From JBBDXA01 sp040902585 (GTDB lineage: Bacteria; Planctomycetota; Phycisphaerae; Phycisphaerales; Phycisphaeraceae): 16,310 nucleotides of DNA. The stretch is from contig JBBDXA010000204.1 in the NCBI GenBank assembly GCA_040902585.1, forward strand, positions 1 through 16,310, given 5' to 3'. Both the position numbers and the translations under genes were made by a program. Below are positions 1-7,300 of the stretch, one piece after another. Positions within the stretch are counted from its first letter, which is position 1. Each line of letters begins with the position of its first letter. The notes beneath the pieces were generated by a model. It saw only the letters and a list, made by a program, of their open reading frames with translations. It ran no database searches and was not told the DNA's origin.

Positions 1-130
1 TCATCTCGATGGCGCAGCACGCCAGCCCGAAGGTCATCGGCCAGAGCGAACTCTCGCGTGCCCAGTTGATGGCCCAGTCGATGCTCGTGACGATCAGGCC
101 TTCTTCGAATCGATTCTCGATCCATCTCAT
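1..130 (-). CDS. nuoB: NADH-quinone oxidoreductase subunit B, N-terminal part (cut by window edge)
   Basis: The reverse strand from ATG at 130 gives 43 codons running off the left edge. They contain WAINWARESSLWPMTFGLAC followed by CAIEM. This is the NuoB/PSST signature; the adjacent Cys-Cys supplies ligands for cluster N2, the last Fe-S centre before quinone in complex I. The subunit sits in the peripheral arm on the cytoplasmic face of the membrane. GAGG lies five bases upstream of the ATG (complement of 136-139) and supports this start. Unusually, nuoA is not directly upstream: the next 400 bp carry no such gene. nuoC is at the far end of the window on the same strand. The N2 ligands further downstream are outside the window. 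Identity is very secure from the motif. Confidence 0.95.
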   Translation of the reverse strand, partial: MRWIENRFEEGLIVTSIDWAINWARESSLWPMTFGLACCAIEM

Positions 131-293
131 GAATACCTCGTGTACGCGGCGTACGGTGAGTCGGAATATTGGATGGACGTGAGAGATTCTAAGGGTTCCC
201 GGCGGAAGATGCCAGAGGGGAAAAGGGCGGAGGCGAAGGGGCCAGCTTGTGATCGTACGATTGTGTAGCGCGGGGGCACGCGGAATTGAGATT

Positions 294-308
294 GTTCGGT
301 GACCGAAC
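294..308. promoter_or_regulatory. Perfect 15-bp palindrome, possible operator
   Basis: GTTCGGT-G-ACCGAAC is a perfect 7-1-7 inverted repeat in the divergent nuoB/PilZ intergenic region, 164 bp from the nuoB start and 224 bp from the first PilZ start. The symmetry fits a dimeric repressor or activator site. The regulator is unknown and no second copy was noticed in the window. Confidence 0.4.
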
Positions 309-378
309 GCTGCGAAGCGGACGTAGCCGCTATCAATGTTGATGAACGTCATTCGTTGAATTGACGTCTCATTTCATA

Positions 379-400
379 GCTGCGGGGTCCGCTCCGCAGC
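379..400. other. GC-rich hairpin in PilZ leader region
   Basis: The arms GCTGCGGGG (379-387) and CTCCGCAGC (392-400) pair over nine positions (one G-U) around a TCCG loop. There is no T tract on either side, so it does not look like an intrinsic terminator. If transcription of the PilZ genes starts upstream, it would be a structured 5' leader element; otherwise it may be chance in GC-rich DNA. Confidence 0.3.
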
Positions 401-531
401 GCAGAACCTGACACCCGCGCCGCGGTTCTCGGACTTTTCCTTTCGGTCGCATCGACTGGTTTCTCCTTAATCATCGTGCGGATTGAGCCGATTCTGACGG
501 AGGAGCGGTCATTCGTGAAGGAGAGAAAGCA

Positions 532-885
532 GTGAGCGATCGAATGCGATTTCCAACGGTCAGCAACCATCCGCGTGGTGAACCCAGGCCTATGCCCTGC
601 ACGATCGATGCGTTCGTGGTGGACGAGCACGATCAGCCGTTGGAGAAAATCACGGGTGCTCAGACGCTGGATATCAGCGCGGATGAGATGGCAATTCGCA
701 CGCCCTACCCGCTGATGCCCGGGCTGAAGCTGGTGGTGCTGATGATCGATCCACTCGCGCCCGGCCTGCCGCCGAAGCAGCTTGAACTCCAGGTGCTGAC
801 CTGCAATCCCCGCCTTGGCGCTCACTGGGTGCGGACTTGCATTCTGCATCGAAAGCCCGCTGCGCAGCCGCGGCTGGCTGCCTGA
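532..885 (+). CDS. Degenerate PilZ-like domain protein (first of three)
   Basis: This 117-residue soluble protein starts at GTG 532, nine bases after an AAGGAG ribosome binding site. It matches the pattern of the two PilZ genes that follow. RGEPR (residues 15-19) could be the RxxxR c-di-GMP arm. DISADEMAIRT (47-57) sits where the (D/N)xSxxG motif should be, but the key glycine is a glutamate. VLTC (88-91) and the C-terminal WVRTC line up with VLSC/RVRC and VIEC/VARC of the neighbours. It is probably a paralogue that has lost or weakened ligand binding. PilZ proteins generally bind c-di-GMP and control motility, adhesion or polysaccharide output; the target here is unknown. Only 12 bases separate it from the next gene, which suggests co-transcription. 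Confidence 0.75.
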   Translation: MSDRMRFPTVSNHPRGEPRPMPCTIDAFVVDEHDQPLEKITGAQTLDISADEMAIRTPYPLMPGLKLVVLMIDPLAPGLPPKQLELQVLTCNPRLGAHWVRTCILHRKPAAQPRLAA

Positions 886-897
886 GAGCAAAACCAC

Positions 898-1239
898 ATG
901 ACGAATGAAGCTGAACATTCCGATCGCCGCAAGCATCGGCGCGTGAAGGCGAAGGCCGGCGTCCGCGCCAGCCAGGTGGTGCCCGCGGTGCCCTTGTCGG
1001 ATGTCGAAGTGCTCGATGTCTCGGCTTCAGGCATCGCCATTCGCACCCGCGTGGCCCTGCGCGTGGGTGAGCGTTTGTCGTTCCGACTTTCGGCCGCCAG
1101 CGCGAAGGGTGCAACATCCCGGCTGAACGCCGGCGATCAGGCACCGATCCTGGCGGAAGTGCTTTCGTGTGAAGCGATGAGCGAAGGGGAGTTTCGAGTG
1201 CGTTGTCGCGCCCTGCTGGGAGCGTTCGAGGCTGCGTGA
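898..1239 (+). CDS. PilZ domain protein (second of three)
   Basis: This 113-residue single-domain protein has both hallmarks of the c-di-GMP-binding PilZ fold: RRKHRR (residues 10-15, giving RxxxR) and DVSASG (40-45, giving DxSxxG), followed by IAIRT. The C-terminal strand ends VRCRALLGAFEAA. No signal peptide or membrane segment is present, so it should act in the cytoplasm as a c-di-GMP receptor or an adaptor to a partner protein. Intact motifs make ligand binding likely by family knowledge. The start is ATG 898 with only a weak GAGAGC upstream. It lies 12 bases after the degenerate paralogue and 50 bases before the third copy, so a three-gene operon is likely. The controlled output cannot be read from the sequence. 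Confidence 0.85.
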   Translation: MTNEAEHSDRRKHRRVKAKAGVRASQVVPAVPLSDVEVLDVSASGIAIRTRVALRVGERLSFRLSAASAKGATSRLNAGDQAPILAEVLSCEAMSEGEFRVRCRALLGAFEAA

Positions 1240-1289
1240 GTCTAATGGTGGTCGGCAAACACGTCGATGCAACTGCACAGGAGCCGATC

Positions 1290-1592
1290 ATGGGCAACAC
1301 CTCAACGAAAACCAGCGACCGTCGCCGCTCGATCCGCCTGGAACCGCCCGGGCTGATGCTCGTGAGCGTGGCGCAGGGCGGCGAGTCGGTGCCGGATGCG
1401 GAAATCCTGAACATGTCCGAAGGTGGAGCGGCGATCCGTGTGCCGCGCGTGCTGGTGCCGGGCGATCGCGTGGCGTTCAACGTCGGCGGCGGGCGTCCGC
1501 CCGTCACCTGTTCGGTGATCGAATGCTCCTCGCAGTCCGATGGCTGGTTCGTCGCACGCTGCAAGTGCATCCTGGGCGGCTTCGACCTTTGA
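1290..1592 (+). CDS. PilZ domain protein (third of three)
   Basis: This 100-residue protein is called from ATG 1290, which has CAGGAG seven bases upstream. In-frame ATGs at 1203 and 1245 are less attractive because 1203 overlaps the previous gene and the added residues resemble no domain. RRRSIR (11-16) gives RxxxR and NMSEGG (41-46) gives NxSxxG, so both PilZ c-di-GMP motifs are intact. A C-terminal CKCILGGFDL parallels CRALLGAF in the second copy, showing recent common ancestry. It is cytoplasmic and has no partner domain. Three small PilZ proteins in a row may act on different targets or at different c-di-GMP affinities; that is inference. Confidence 0.85.
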   Translation: MGNTSTKTSDRRRSIRLEPPGLMLVSVAQGGESVPDAEILNMSEGGAAIRVPRVLVPGDRVAFNVGGGRPPVTCSVIECSSQSDGWFVARCKCILGGFDL

Positions 1593-1817
1593 TCACGCCG
1601 GTTCGCTGATTCAGACCTGCGAATCCCGCCAAAATCACAAACTTCAGAAGATTGTGCATTCTTTCGCTGGGCAGCGATGTCACGGCACCTGCCCGCTATC
1701 ATCTCTAACACGCTTCCACATCAACCTTTAATGAACGGCGCTCAGATCGGACGATCCTGCGCCATTCGGCATTGATCGTCGTAAAGCGTTGTAAAATAGA
1801 AAGATATATCATTCGAT

Positions 1818-1846
1818 TTGACAAGGACGCGGGTTTCTGTCAAAAT
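1818..1846 (+). promoter_or_regulatory. Candidate sigma-70-like promoter for folC
   Basis: TTGACA (1818-1823) and CAAAAT (1841-1846) are separated by 17 bp, a full -35 consensus with a 4/6 -10 at ideal spacing. If used, transcription would start near 1853, which favours the folC ATG at 1875 over the in-frame ATG at 1845 or TTG at 1818. TAAAAT at 1792-1797 is an alternative -10 without a good -35. Confidence 0.35.
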
Positions 1847-1874
1847 GCCGATCCAACGCGAAAGCCCGCTCTCC

Positions 1875-3365
1875 ATGAATAAAGTCAAGACTGCTAAAAA
1901 GCCTTCGAAGGCCGGTTCCGGCAAGAAGTCGGTATCTGCTTTGCGAAGTGTTGCTGCCGGCTCCAAGTCCGGTCGTTCCGCCTCCAAGTCTGGAAAGACT
2001 TCCAGGCCGGACTCCAATCAGGGCTACTCCGCGGCCATCCGCTGGCTGTTCGAGCACACCAACTATGAGCAGATGCGCATCGTGCCGTACAACACGCGCA
2101 CGTTCAGTCTCGATCGCATGCGCAAGCTGCTGGAAGTGCTGGGCAATCCGCACGAGCAGCTCAAGTGCGTTCAGGTGGCCGGCACCAAGGGCAAGGGCTC
2201 GACCTGCGCCATGCTCGCCTCCGTCCTCCGCGCCTGCGGGTATACCACCGGCCTCTACGCCAGCCCGCACCTGGTCGATCTGCGCGAACGCATCAGCATC
2301 GACGGGCAAATGATCCCCTATGCCGAGCTGACGGAAATCCTCAACGAAATCCAGAAGAACTACAAAGTCTTCGGCGACAACCCGCCCAGCTTCTTCGACA
2401 TCGTCACCGGCGCAGCCCTGCGTTACTTCGCCGATCAGGCCGTCGATATCGCCATCCTGGAAACAGGACTGGGCGGTCGCCTCGACTCGACCACCGCGGT
2501 CACGCCGCTGATCACCGCGATGACGCACATCAGCCTCGATCACATGAACATCCTCGGCAAGCAGCTTTCGCTGATCGCCAAGGAGAAGGCCGGCATCTTC
2601 AAGAAGGGCATCCCCGCCATCAGCGTGGAGCAGGAGCCGGAGGTCATGGCGGTACTCGACGAAGTGTCCACGCAGGTCGGCGCTCCTCTGGAATACTGCG
2701 GCAAGCAGATCGACTTCAGCTATCGCTTTGAAGCCAACAAGGAACTGGGGCCGCACACCCGCGTCAGCGTCACCACGCCGACGACGCGCTGGGAACACGT
2801 GGCCGTGCCCCTGCGCGGCGAACACCAGGCCCACAACTGCGGCCTCGCGCTTTCGGTGCTCGACAAACTCAAGGGCTTCGGCTTCAACGTGCCCGAAGAA
2901 AAGGTCACCAGCGGACTTGTGGCGACCCAGCTCGAAGGACGGATGGAGCAGGTCTGGACGCAGCCACGCGTCATTCTCGACGGTGCTCACAACGCGGTCT
3001 CCATCAAAGCCCTGATCCGCGCGCTGGGCGCGCACATCGCCTATGACTCGCTGGTGATGATCTTCGGCTGTGCCCAGGACAAAGACGTCATCGGCATGCT
3101 CAAGCAGCTTTCGCTCGGGGCGGACAAGGTGATCTTCACCAAGGCCAAGAACAACCCCCGCGCGATGGAGCCGGAAGATCTGATGCACAAATTCAACGAA
3201 GTCTGCGGCAAGATGGCGCAGCAGGCACCGACGCTGGAAGAGGCGCTGCGCCTCGCCGGCCGCGCCGTCAGCCGTGAAGATCTCATCATCATCACCGGCA
3301 GCTTCTACCTGGTCGGCGAAGCGAAGAAATACTTCGCAGAACTCGGCTCCAAGAAGAAACGCTGA
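1875..3365 (+). CDS. folC: Bifunctional folylpolyglutamate synthase / dihydrofolate synthase
   Basis: FolC adds glutamate to dihydropteroate and to reduced folates with ATP, in the cytoplasm. From ATG 1875 the protein has 496 residues. The ATP-binding loop GTKGKGST is at about 103-110, followed by the ASPHLVDLRERI folate/Mur-ligase motif. ETGLGGRLDSTTAV, THISLDHMNILG and EKAGIFKKG follow in the order expected of the family. The C-terminal domain begins near LEGRMEQV and LDGAHN. An unusual basic N-terminal tail of about 50 residues, rich in Lys, Ser and Ala, precedes the normal family start at YSAAIRWLFE. Other possible starts are TTG 1818 and ATG 1845; a promoter-like element covering 1818-1846 argues for 1875. 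The kinase-like gene follows after 33 bases. Confidence 0.92.
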   Translation: MNKVKTAKKPSKAGSGKKSVSALRSVAAGSKSGRSASKSGKTSRPDSNQGYSAAIRWLFEHTNYEQMRIVPYNTRTFSLDRMRKLLEVLGNPHEQLKCVQVAGTKGKGSTCAMLASVLRACGYTTGLYASPHLVDLRERISIDGQMIPYAELTEILNEIQKNYKVFGDNPPSFFDIVTGAALRYFADQAVDIAILETGLGGRLDSTTAVTPLITAMTHISLDHMNILGKQLSLIAKEKAGIFKKGIPAISVEQEPEVMAVLDEVSTQVGAPLEYCGKQIDFSYRFEANKELGPHTRVSVTTPTTRWEHVAVPLRGEHQAHNCGLALSVLDKLKGFGFNVPEEKVTSGLVATQLEGRMEQVWTQPRVILDGAHNAVSIKALIRALGAHIAYDSLVMIFGCAQDKDVIGMLKQLSLGADKVIFTKAKNNPRAMEPEDLMHKFNEVCGKMAQQAPTLEEALRLAGRAVSREDLIIITGSFYLVGEAKKYFAELGSKKKR

Positions 3366-3398
3366 TGCTGTCACTGCTCCAATTCCCCCGGTTCTAAT

Positions 3399-4304
3399 AT
3401 GTCCCAGCGGCCAACTGATCCTGCCGCGACCCCACTCGGCAAGCCGAGGCCGGCTGTCTTTCGCGCACTGGGCAAGAGCGATCCTCCTTCGCAAGTCGAA
3501 GTCGACGGCGACATGTACGATCTCGAAGTCATTCTCAAGCACGACTCCTGGGCCGCCACGGCGATCTACAAAAGCACCGAGCGCCGCATTGTCTGCAAGT
3601 TCAACCGCAAGCAGTGGTTCTTCATCATTCCCCTGGGCTGGGTCGGTCGCTGGCTCGGCCGACGCGAAGCGAGACTGCTCACCGAGCTCGCACCCATCGG
3701 TAACCTGCCTCTACTCCTGGGCCCGGTGAAGATCGAGGGCAAGGTCGCGCCCAACGCCGTGGCCCGCACCTTCATCCCCGGCCATCCGCTGCGTTGGGGT
3801 GAGTTGCTCGACGATGCGTTTCTTCCCAGGCTCAAGAGCATGATCGAAGGCATGCACGCGCGGGGCGTTGCCTATGTGGATCTGCACAAGCCGGAGAACA
3901 TCATCGTCGGCGATGATGCTCAGCCTTATCTCATCGACTTTCAAATCTCCTACCGTCAGCCGCGCGGCTGGTGGTGGCGACTCTTCAGGCCGCTCTGGTT
4001 CCTGCGCATCCTTCAACAGTGCGATCGCTATCACCTTCAGAAGCATGTGATCCGAAGCAGGCCCAACCCGCTGCCTGAAGATGAAACCGAACTGGATCGC
4101 CTGCGCCCCTGGCCCATTCGCGTGGCCCGCTTCTTCGGCAACCGCATTCGCGGGTGCCGGCGCAAGCTGCTCGTGCTGCTCGGCATCCGCCGCGGCAAAG
4201 GCCTTTCACGCACCGAGTCTGATCCGGAAGATGCGGTCAAACGAAGCATGTCGCACGAAGGCGAAACCCAAGAGAGCACGCCGGCAGCCGGTGAACGTCA
4301 CTGA
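3399..4304 (+). CDS. Atypical small protein-kinase-fold protein (lipopolysaccharide-kinase/RIO-like)
   Basis: This 301-residue soluble protein carries the core of the protein-kinase fold. K67 in RRIVCKF is the likely ATP-anchoring lysine. RREARLL follows and may supply the helix-C glutamate. The catalytic loop is YVDLHKPEN, with D161 as presumed base and N167, and the metal-binding segment is YLIDFQIS, with D180. The loop has one residue more between Asp and Asn than HRDLKPEN, and DFG reads DFQ. Its small size and DLH pattern resemble the RIO/KdkA-type kinases that phosphorylate lipid A core sugars or proteins. A basic, Trp-rich stretch (RGWWWRLFRPLWF, about 187-199) could touch membrane. The C-terminal 50 residues look disordered. 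The substrate is unknown. It lies between folC and the exported PQQ protein with short gaps. Confidence 0.75.
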   Translation: MSQRPTDPAATPLGKPRPAVFRALGKSDPPSQVEVDGDMYDLEVILKHDSWAATAIYKSTERRIVCKFNRKQWFFIIPLGWVGRWLGRREARLLTELAPIGNLPLLLGPVKIEGKVAPNAVARTFIPGHPLRWGELLDDAFLPRLKSMIEGMHARGVAYVDLHKPENIIVGDDAQPYLIDFQISYRQPRGWWWRLFRPLWFLRILQQCDRYHLQKHVIRSRPNPLPEDETELDRLRPWPIRVARFFGNRIRGCRRKLLVLLGIRRGKGLSRTESDPEDAVKRSMSHEGETQESTPAAGERH

Positions 4305-4338
4305 CGGTGAATCGTCGGTGTTCGCCTATCATGTGGGC

Positions 4339-7300
4339 ATGAACGATCGCTCCCGATGGCGAAGTCACGCGGGGCCGGCAGCGTTGCTGTCGGTGTTCGT
4401 GATCCTGATTCAGATGTCACCGGCGCAGCAGGCGCTGGCGGATGGGCCGCAGGATGATGCGCTGCTCTGGCGCTGGTCGCTCACGCCGGGCGATCTGCGC
4501 GACGGTGCCTTCCCTGCGCAGGCGGGCAGCATGAAGGCTGCGCCCGTCGGTACCGCGACCTTCACGGAAGCCGCCGTCGCAGCCGCCCGTTTCGGCGCGG
4601 ACAAGAAAGTCCTTCAACGCCTCGACGTGACGGACGATATCACCACGCTCAAACTCCCTGAGCAGGACATCACCCTCGAAGCCTGGGTCATGGTCGATAA
4701 GGCGACCGAATGGGGCGGTCTCATCAGCCTGCTTCAGGACAACGGCGACTACGAAAAGGGCTGGGTGCTCGGCTACAACGGCGACCGCTTCTGCATCGCG
4801 CTGGCGTCGAAAAAGGTCAACCGTCTGACCTACCTCAAAGCCTCCTCGCCGTTTCAGCTCGGCTGCTGGTATCACGTGGTGGGCACCTACGACGGCCGGC
4901 TGCTTTCGATCTACATCGATGGCGAGCTCTCCGCGCGGACGACGCAGCAGTCGGGGCCGATCGCCTATCCGCCCAAGACATTCTTCACCGTCGGGGCCTA
5001 TCGCGATGACAACGAAACCTATCCGCTCGAAGGCAAGCTCGAACAGGTGAGCGTGTGGGGCCGCTCGCTTACAGCTGAACAGGTCGCGGCCCGCTTTGAG
5101 GAGCGCAAGGCGAAGCTGCCGGGCATCCTCGCGCCGCTGCCTGAGGCGACCGACTGGCCCACCTACATGCGTGACGGCCTGCGCAGCGGGCGTTCAACAG
5201 AGTCGCTCGCGCTGCCGTTGAAACTCGCCTGGGTGCATCAGCCTCGTCACGCCCCCGAGCCCGCCTGGCCTCCGCCTGCGAAACAGGATTTCTGGAACAA
5301 AAAGTTCAACATCCAGCCGCGTGTGATCTTCGACCGCTCCTTCGCCTGCGTCACCGTTGGTGATCGCATTTACTTCGGTTCCAGCAGCGATCATCAGGTG
5401 CATTGTCTGGATGCCCTCACTGGCCGCGAGCTTTGGACTTTCTTCACCGAAGGCCCGGTGCGTCTGGCGCCGACGGTGCATGAAGGCCTTGTGCTCGCCG
5501 GCTCCGATGATGGCAGCCTGTACGCGCTCGATGCGGAAACGGGTGCGTTGAAATGGAAGAAGCGCATCGCCCCGCAGGATCGGCGTATTCCCGGCAACGA
5601 GCACATCATCACCCCGCATCCCGTTCGCAGCGGCGTCCTCATCAATGACGGCAAGGCCTTCGCGGCCGCCGGACTCTTTCCGACCGAAGGCGTTTATCAG
5701 ATCACGTTCGATCCGAAGACCAGCGAAGTGATTTCAAATCAGACGCTGACCGTCTCCGCGCAAGGCTACATGCAACGCCGATCGGGTCAGCTTCACATCG
5801 CCACGGGCCGCGACCTTGCAGGCAGCGTTTCGACGCCATTGGGCGGCGGCACGAAGGACTATCCCCATGTGATGATGCCGACACACCAGAGCTATCCCTT
5901 CGCGCAGATCGCCGCGGGCGACCTGCGCATCGGCGGCGGCGAGAACAAAGTCGGCATCTGGCGCGAAGGCGAGACGAAAGAACGGTGGACAGCGCCGGTC
6001 GAAGGCAATGTGTACAGCCTTGCTCTGGCGCGCGGCCGCCTTCTCGTATCGACGGACTCGGGAAGAATCTATTGCTTCGTCAGCGGGAAGGCAGCCGCTG
6101 CGGTATCGGAACCTTTCATGGTGACCGCACCCGCCTCTGTCGCGCCGCAATCGAAAGGCCCAGTGCGCAGCGGCGACATCGAAACAGGCGACGCCTTTCT
6201 CGCATCCCTGGTCGCCACGAGATTGAAGAGTGCAGGCATTGAAAAGGGATTTGGCCTGCTGCTGGGCAGCGGTAGTGGGGAACTGCTCTATGAACTGACG
6301 CAGCGCACCGGCCTGCGCTGGGTTGGCGTCGAGCCCGATGAGGCCAAGGCAAACGCCTCGCGCCGCATGTTGGATGCGGCTGGTGTCTACGGCCCACGCG
6401 CCGTGGTGCATCAGGTTTCACTCGAATCACTGCCCTACACGGACTACATGTTCAATGCCGTCGTGGGATTCGGCGAACAACCCACGATCGCGCGATCCGT
6501 TGATCCGAAGGATGAAAAGCAGCTCGCAGCGCAGGAGTTTTTCCGCGTCCTTCGCCCGATCGACGGCGTCGCGATCCTCGGCCTCACAGACAAGCACGTG
6601 ATCCATCGCGGCCCATTGCCCGGCGCAGGCGAGTGGACGCACTTCTACGCCAACCCCGCCAACACCGTTTGTAGCGACGATCAGTACGTCAAGGGCGCGA
6701 TGCTCGTGCAGTGGTTCGGCCCGCCGGGACCGCGCGACCTGATCGATCGTCATCATCGTACGGTTGCCCCGCTCTCCAAGGGCGGCCGGCTCTTCATCCC
6801 CGGCGATGATCGCGTCTACTGTGTCGATGCCTACAACGGCACCATGCTCTGGACCCTCGAAGCCCCCAACAGCAAACGCGTCGTCGCCTTCCGCGACAGC
6901 AGCAACATGGCCGTCAGCGAAGACCTGCTTTATCTTTCCGCAGCTGATGCCTGCATGGCGATCGACGTGCGCACCGGTGAAGTGAAACGCACGATGCGTT
7001 TGCCTTCCTCCAGCAGCGAACCCGGCGTTCAGCAGCCGCACGAGTGGGCCTACACCGCGACGGTGGATGACCTGTTACTCGGCACAGCCGTGAAGTCCGG
7101 CGGCCTGCGGCGCGTGCAGTCACGCGATGTGGCGGGCACCATTTCCTACTGGGATTTCGTGCCCATCGTCGGCAGCGATTATCTCGTCGTCATGGATCGC
7201 AAGACCGGCGATGAGCGCTGGCGCTACACCGGCAGCGATGGACTCATCATCAACGCCACGCTCTCCATCGCCAATGACACCGTGTACTTCGTCCAGAGCA

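Larger units (their letters stand above)
131..531. other. Intergenic region between divergent nuoB and PilZ cluster
   Basis: This stretch of about 400 bp separates nuoB (minus) from the first PilZ-type gene (plus). I see no credible gene in it; the minus-strand open frames lack recognisable domains or good starts. It holds a perfect palindrome (294-308) and a GC-rich hairpin (379-400), both listed separately. The ribosome binding site AAGGAG (518-523) belongs to the gene starting at 532. Promoters for both directions should lie here, but I could not pick a convincing -35/-10 pair. Confidence 0.6.

Noticed and set aside
127..336. 69-codon minus-strand frame over the nuoB upstream region
   Set aside because: It runs into the nuoB start in another frame, has no ribosome binding site or motif, and is not nuoA (no hydrophobic segments).
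674..1711. 345-codon open frame on the minus strand
   Set aside because: It covers the three PilZ genes in antisense; the product is Arg/Ser/Pro-rich with no recognisable motif.
1809..3542. 577-codon open frame on the minus strand
   Set aside because: It lies opposite folC, whose motifs are unmistakable; the long frame is a by-product of GC-rich codon use and shows no domain.
4081..4338. Upstream extension of the PQQ protein frame
   Set aside because: It overlaps the kinase gene, and the ATG at 4339 begins a proper signal peptide, so the extension is unlikely to be translated.
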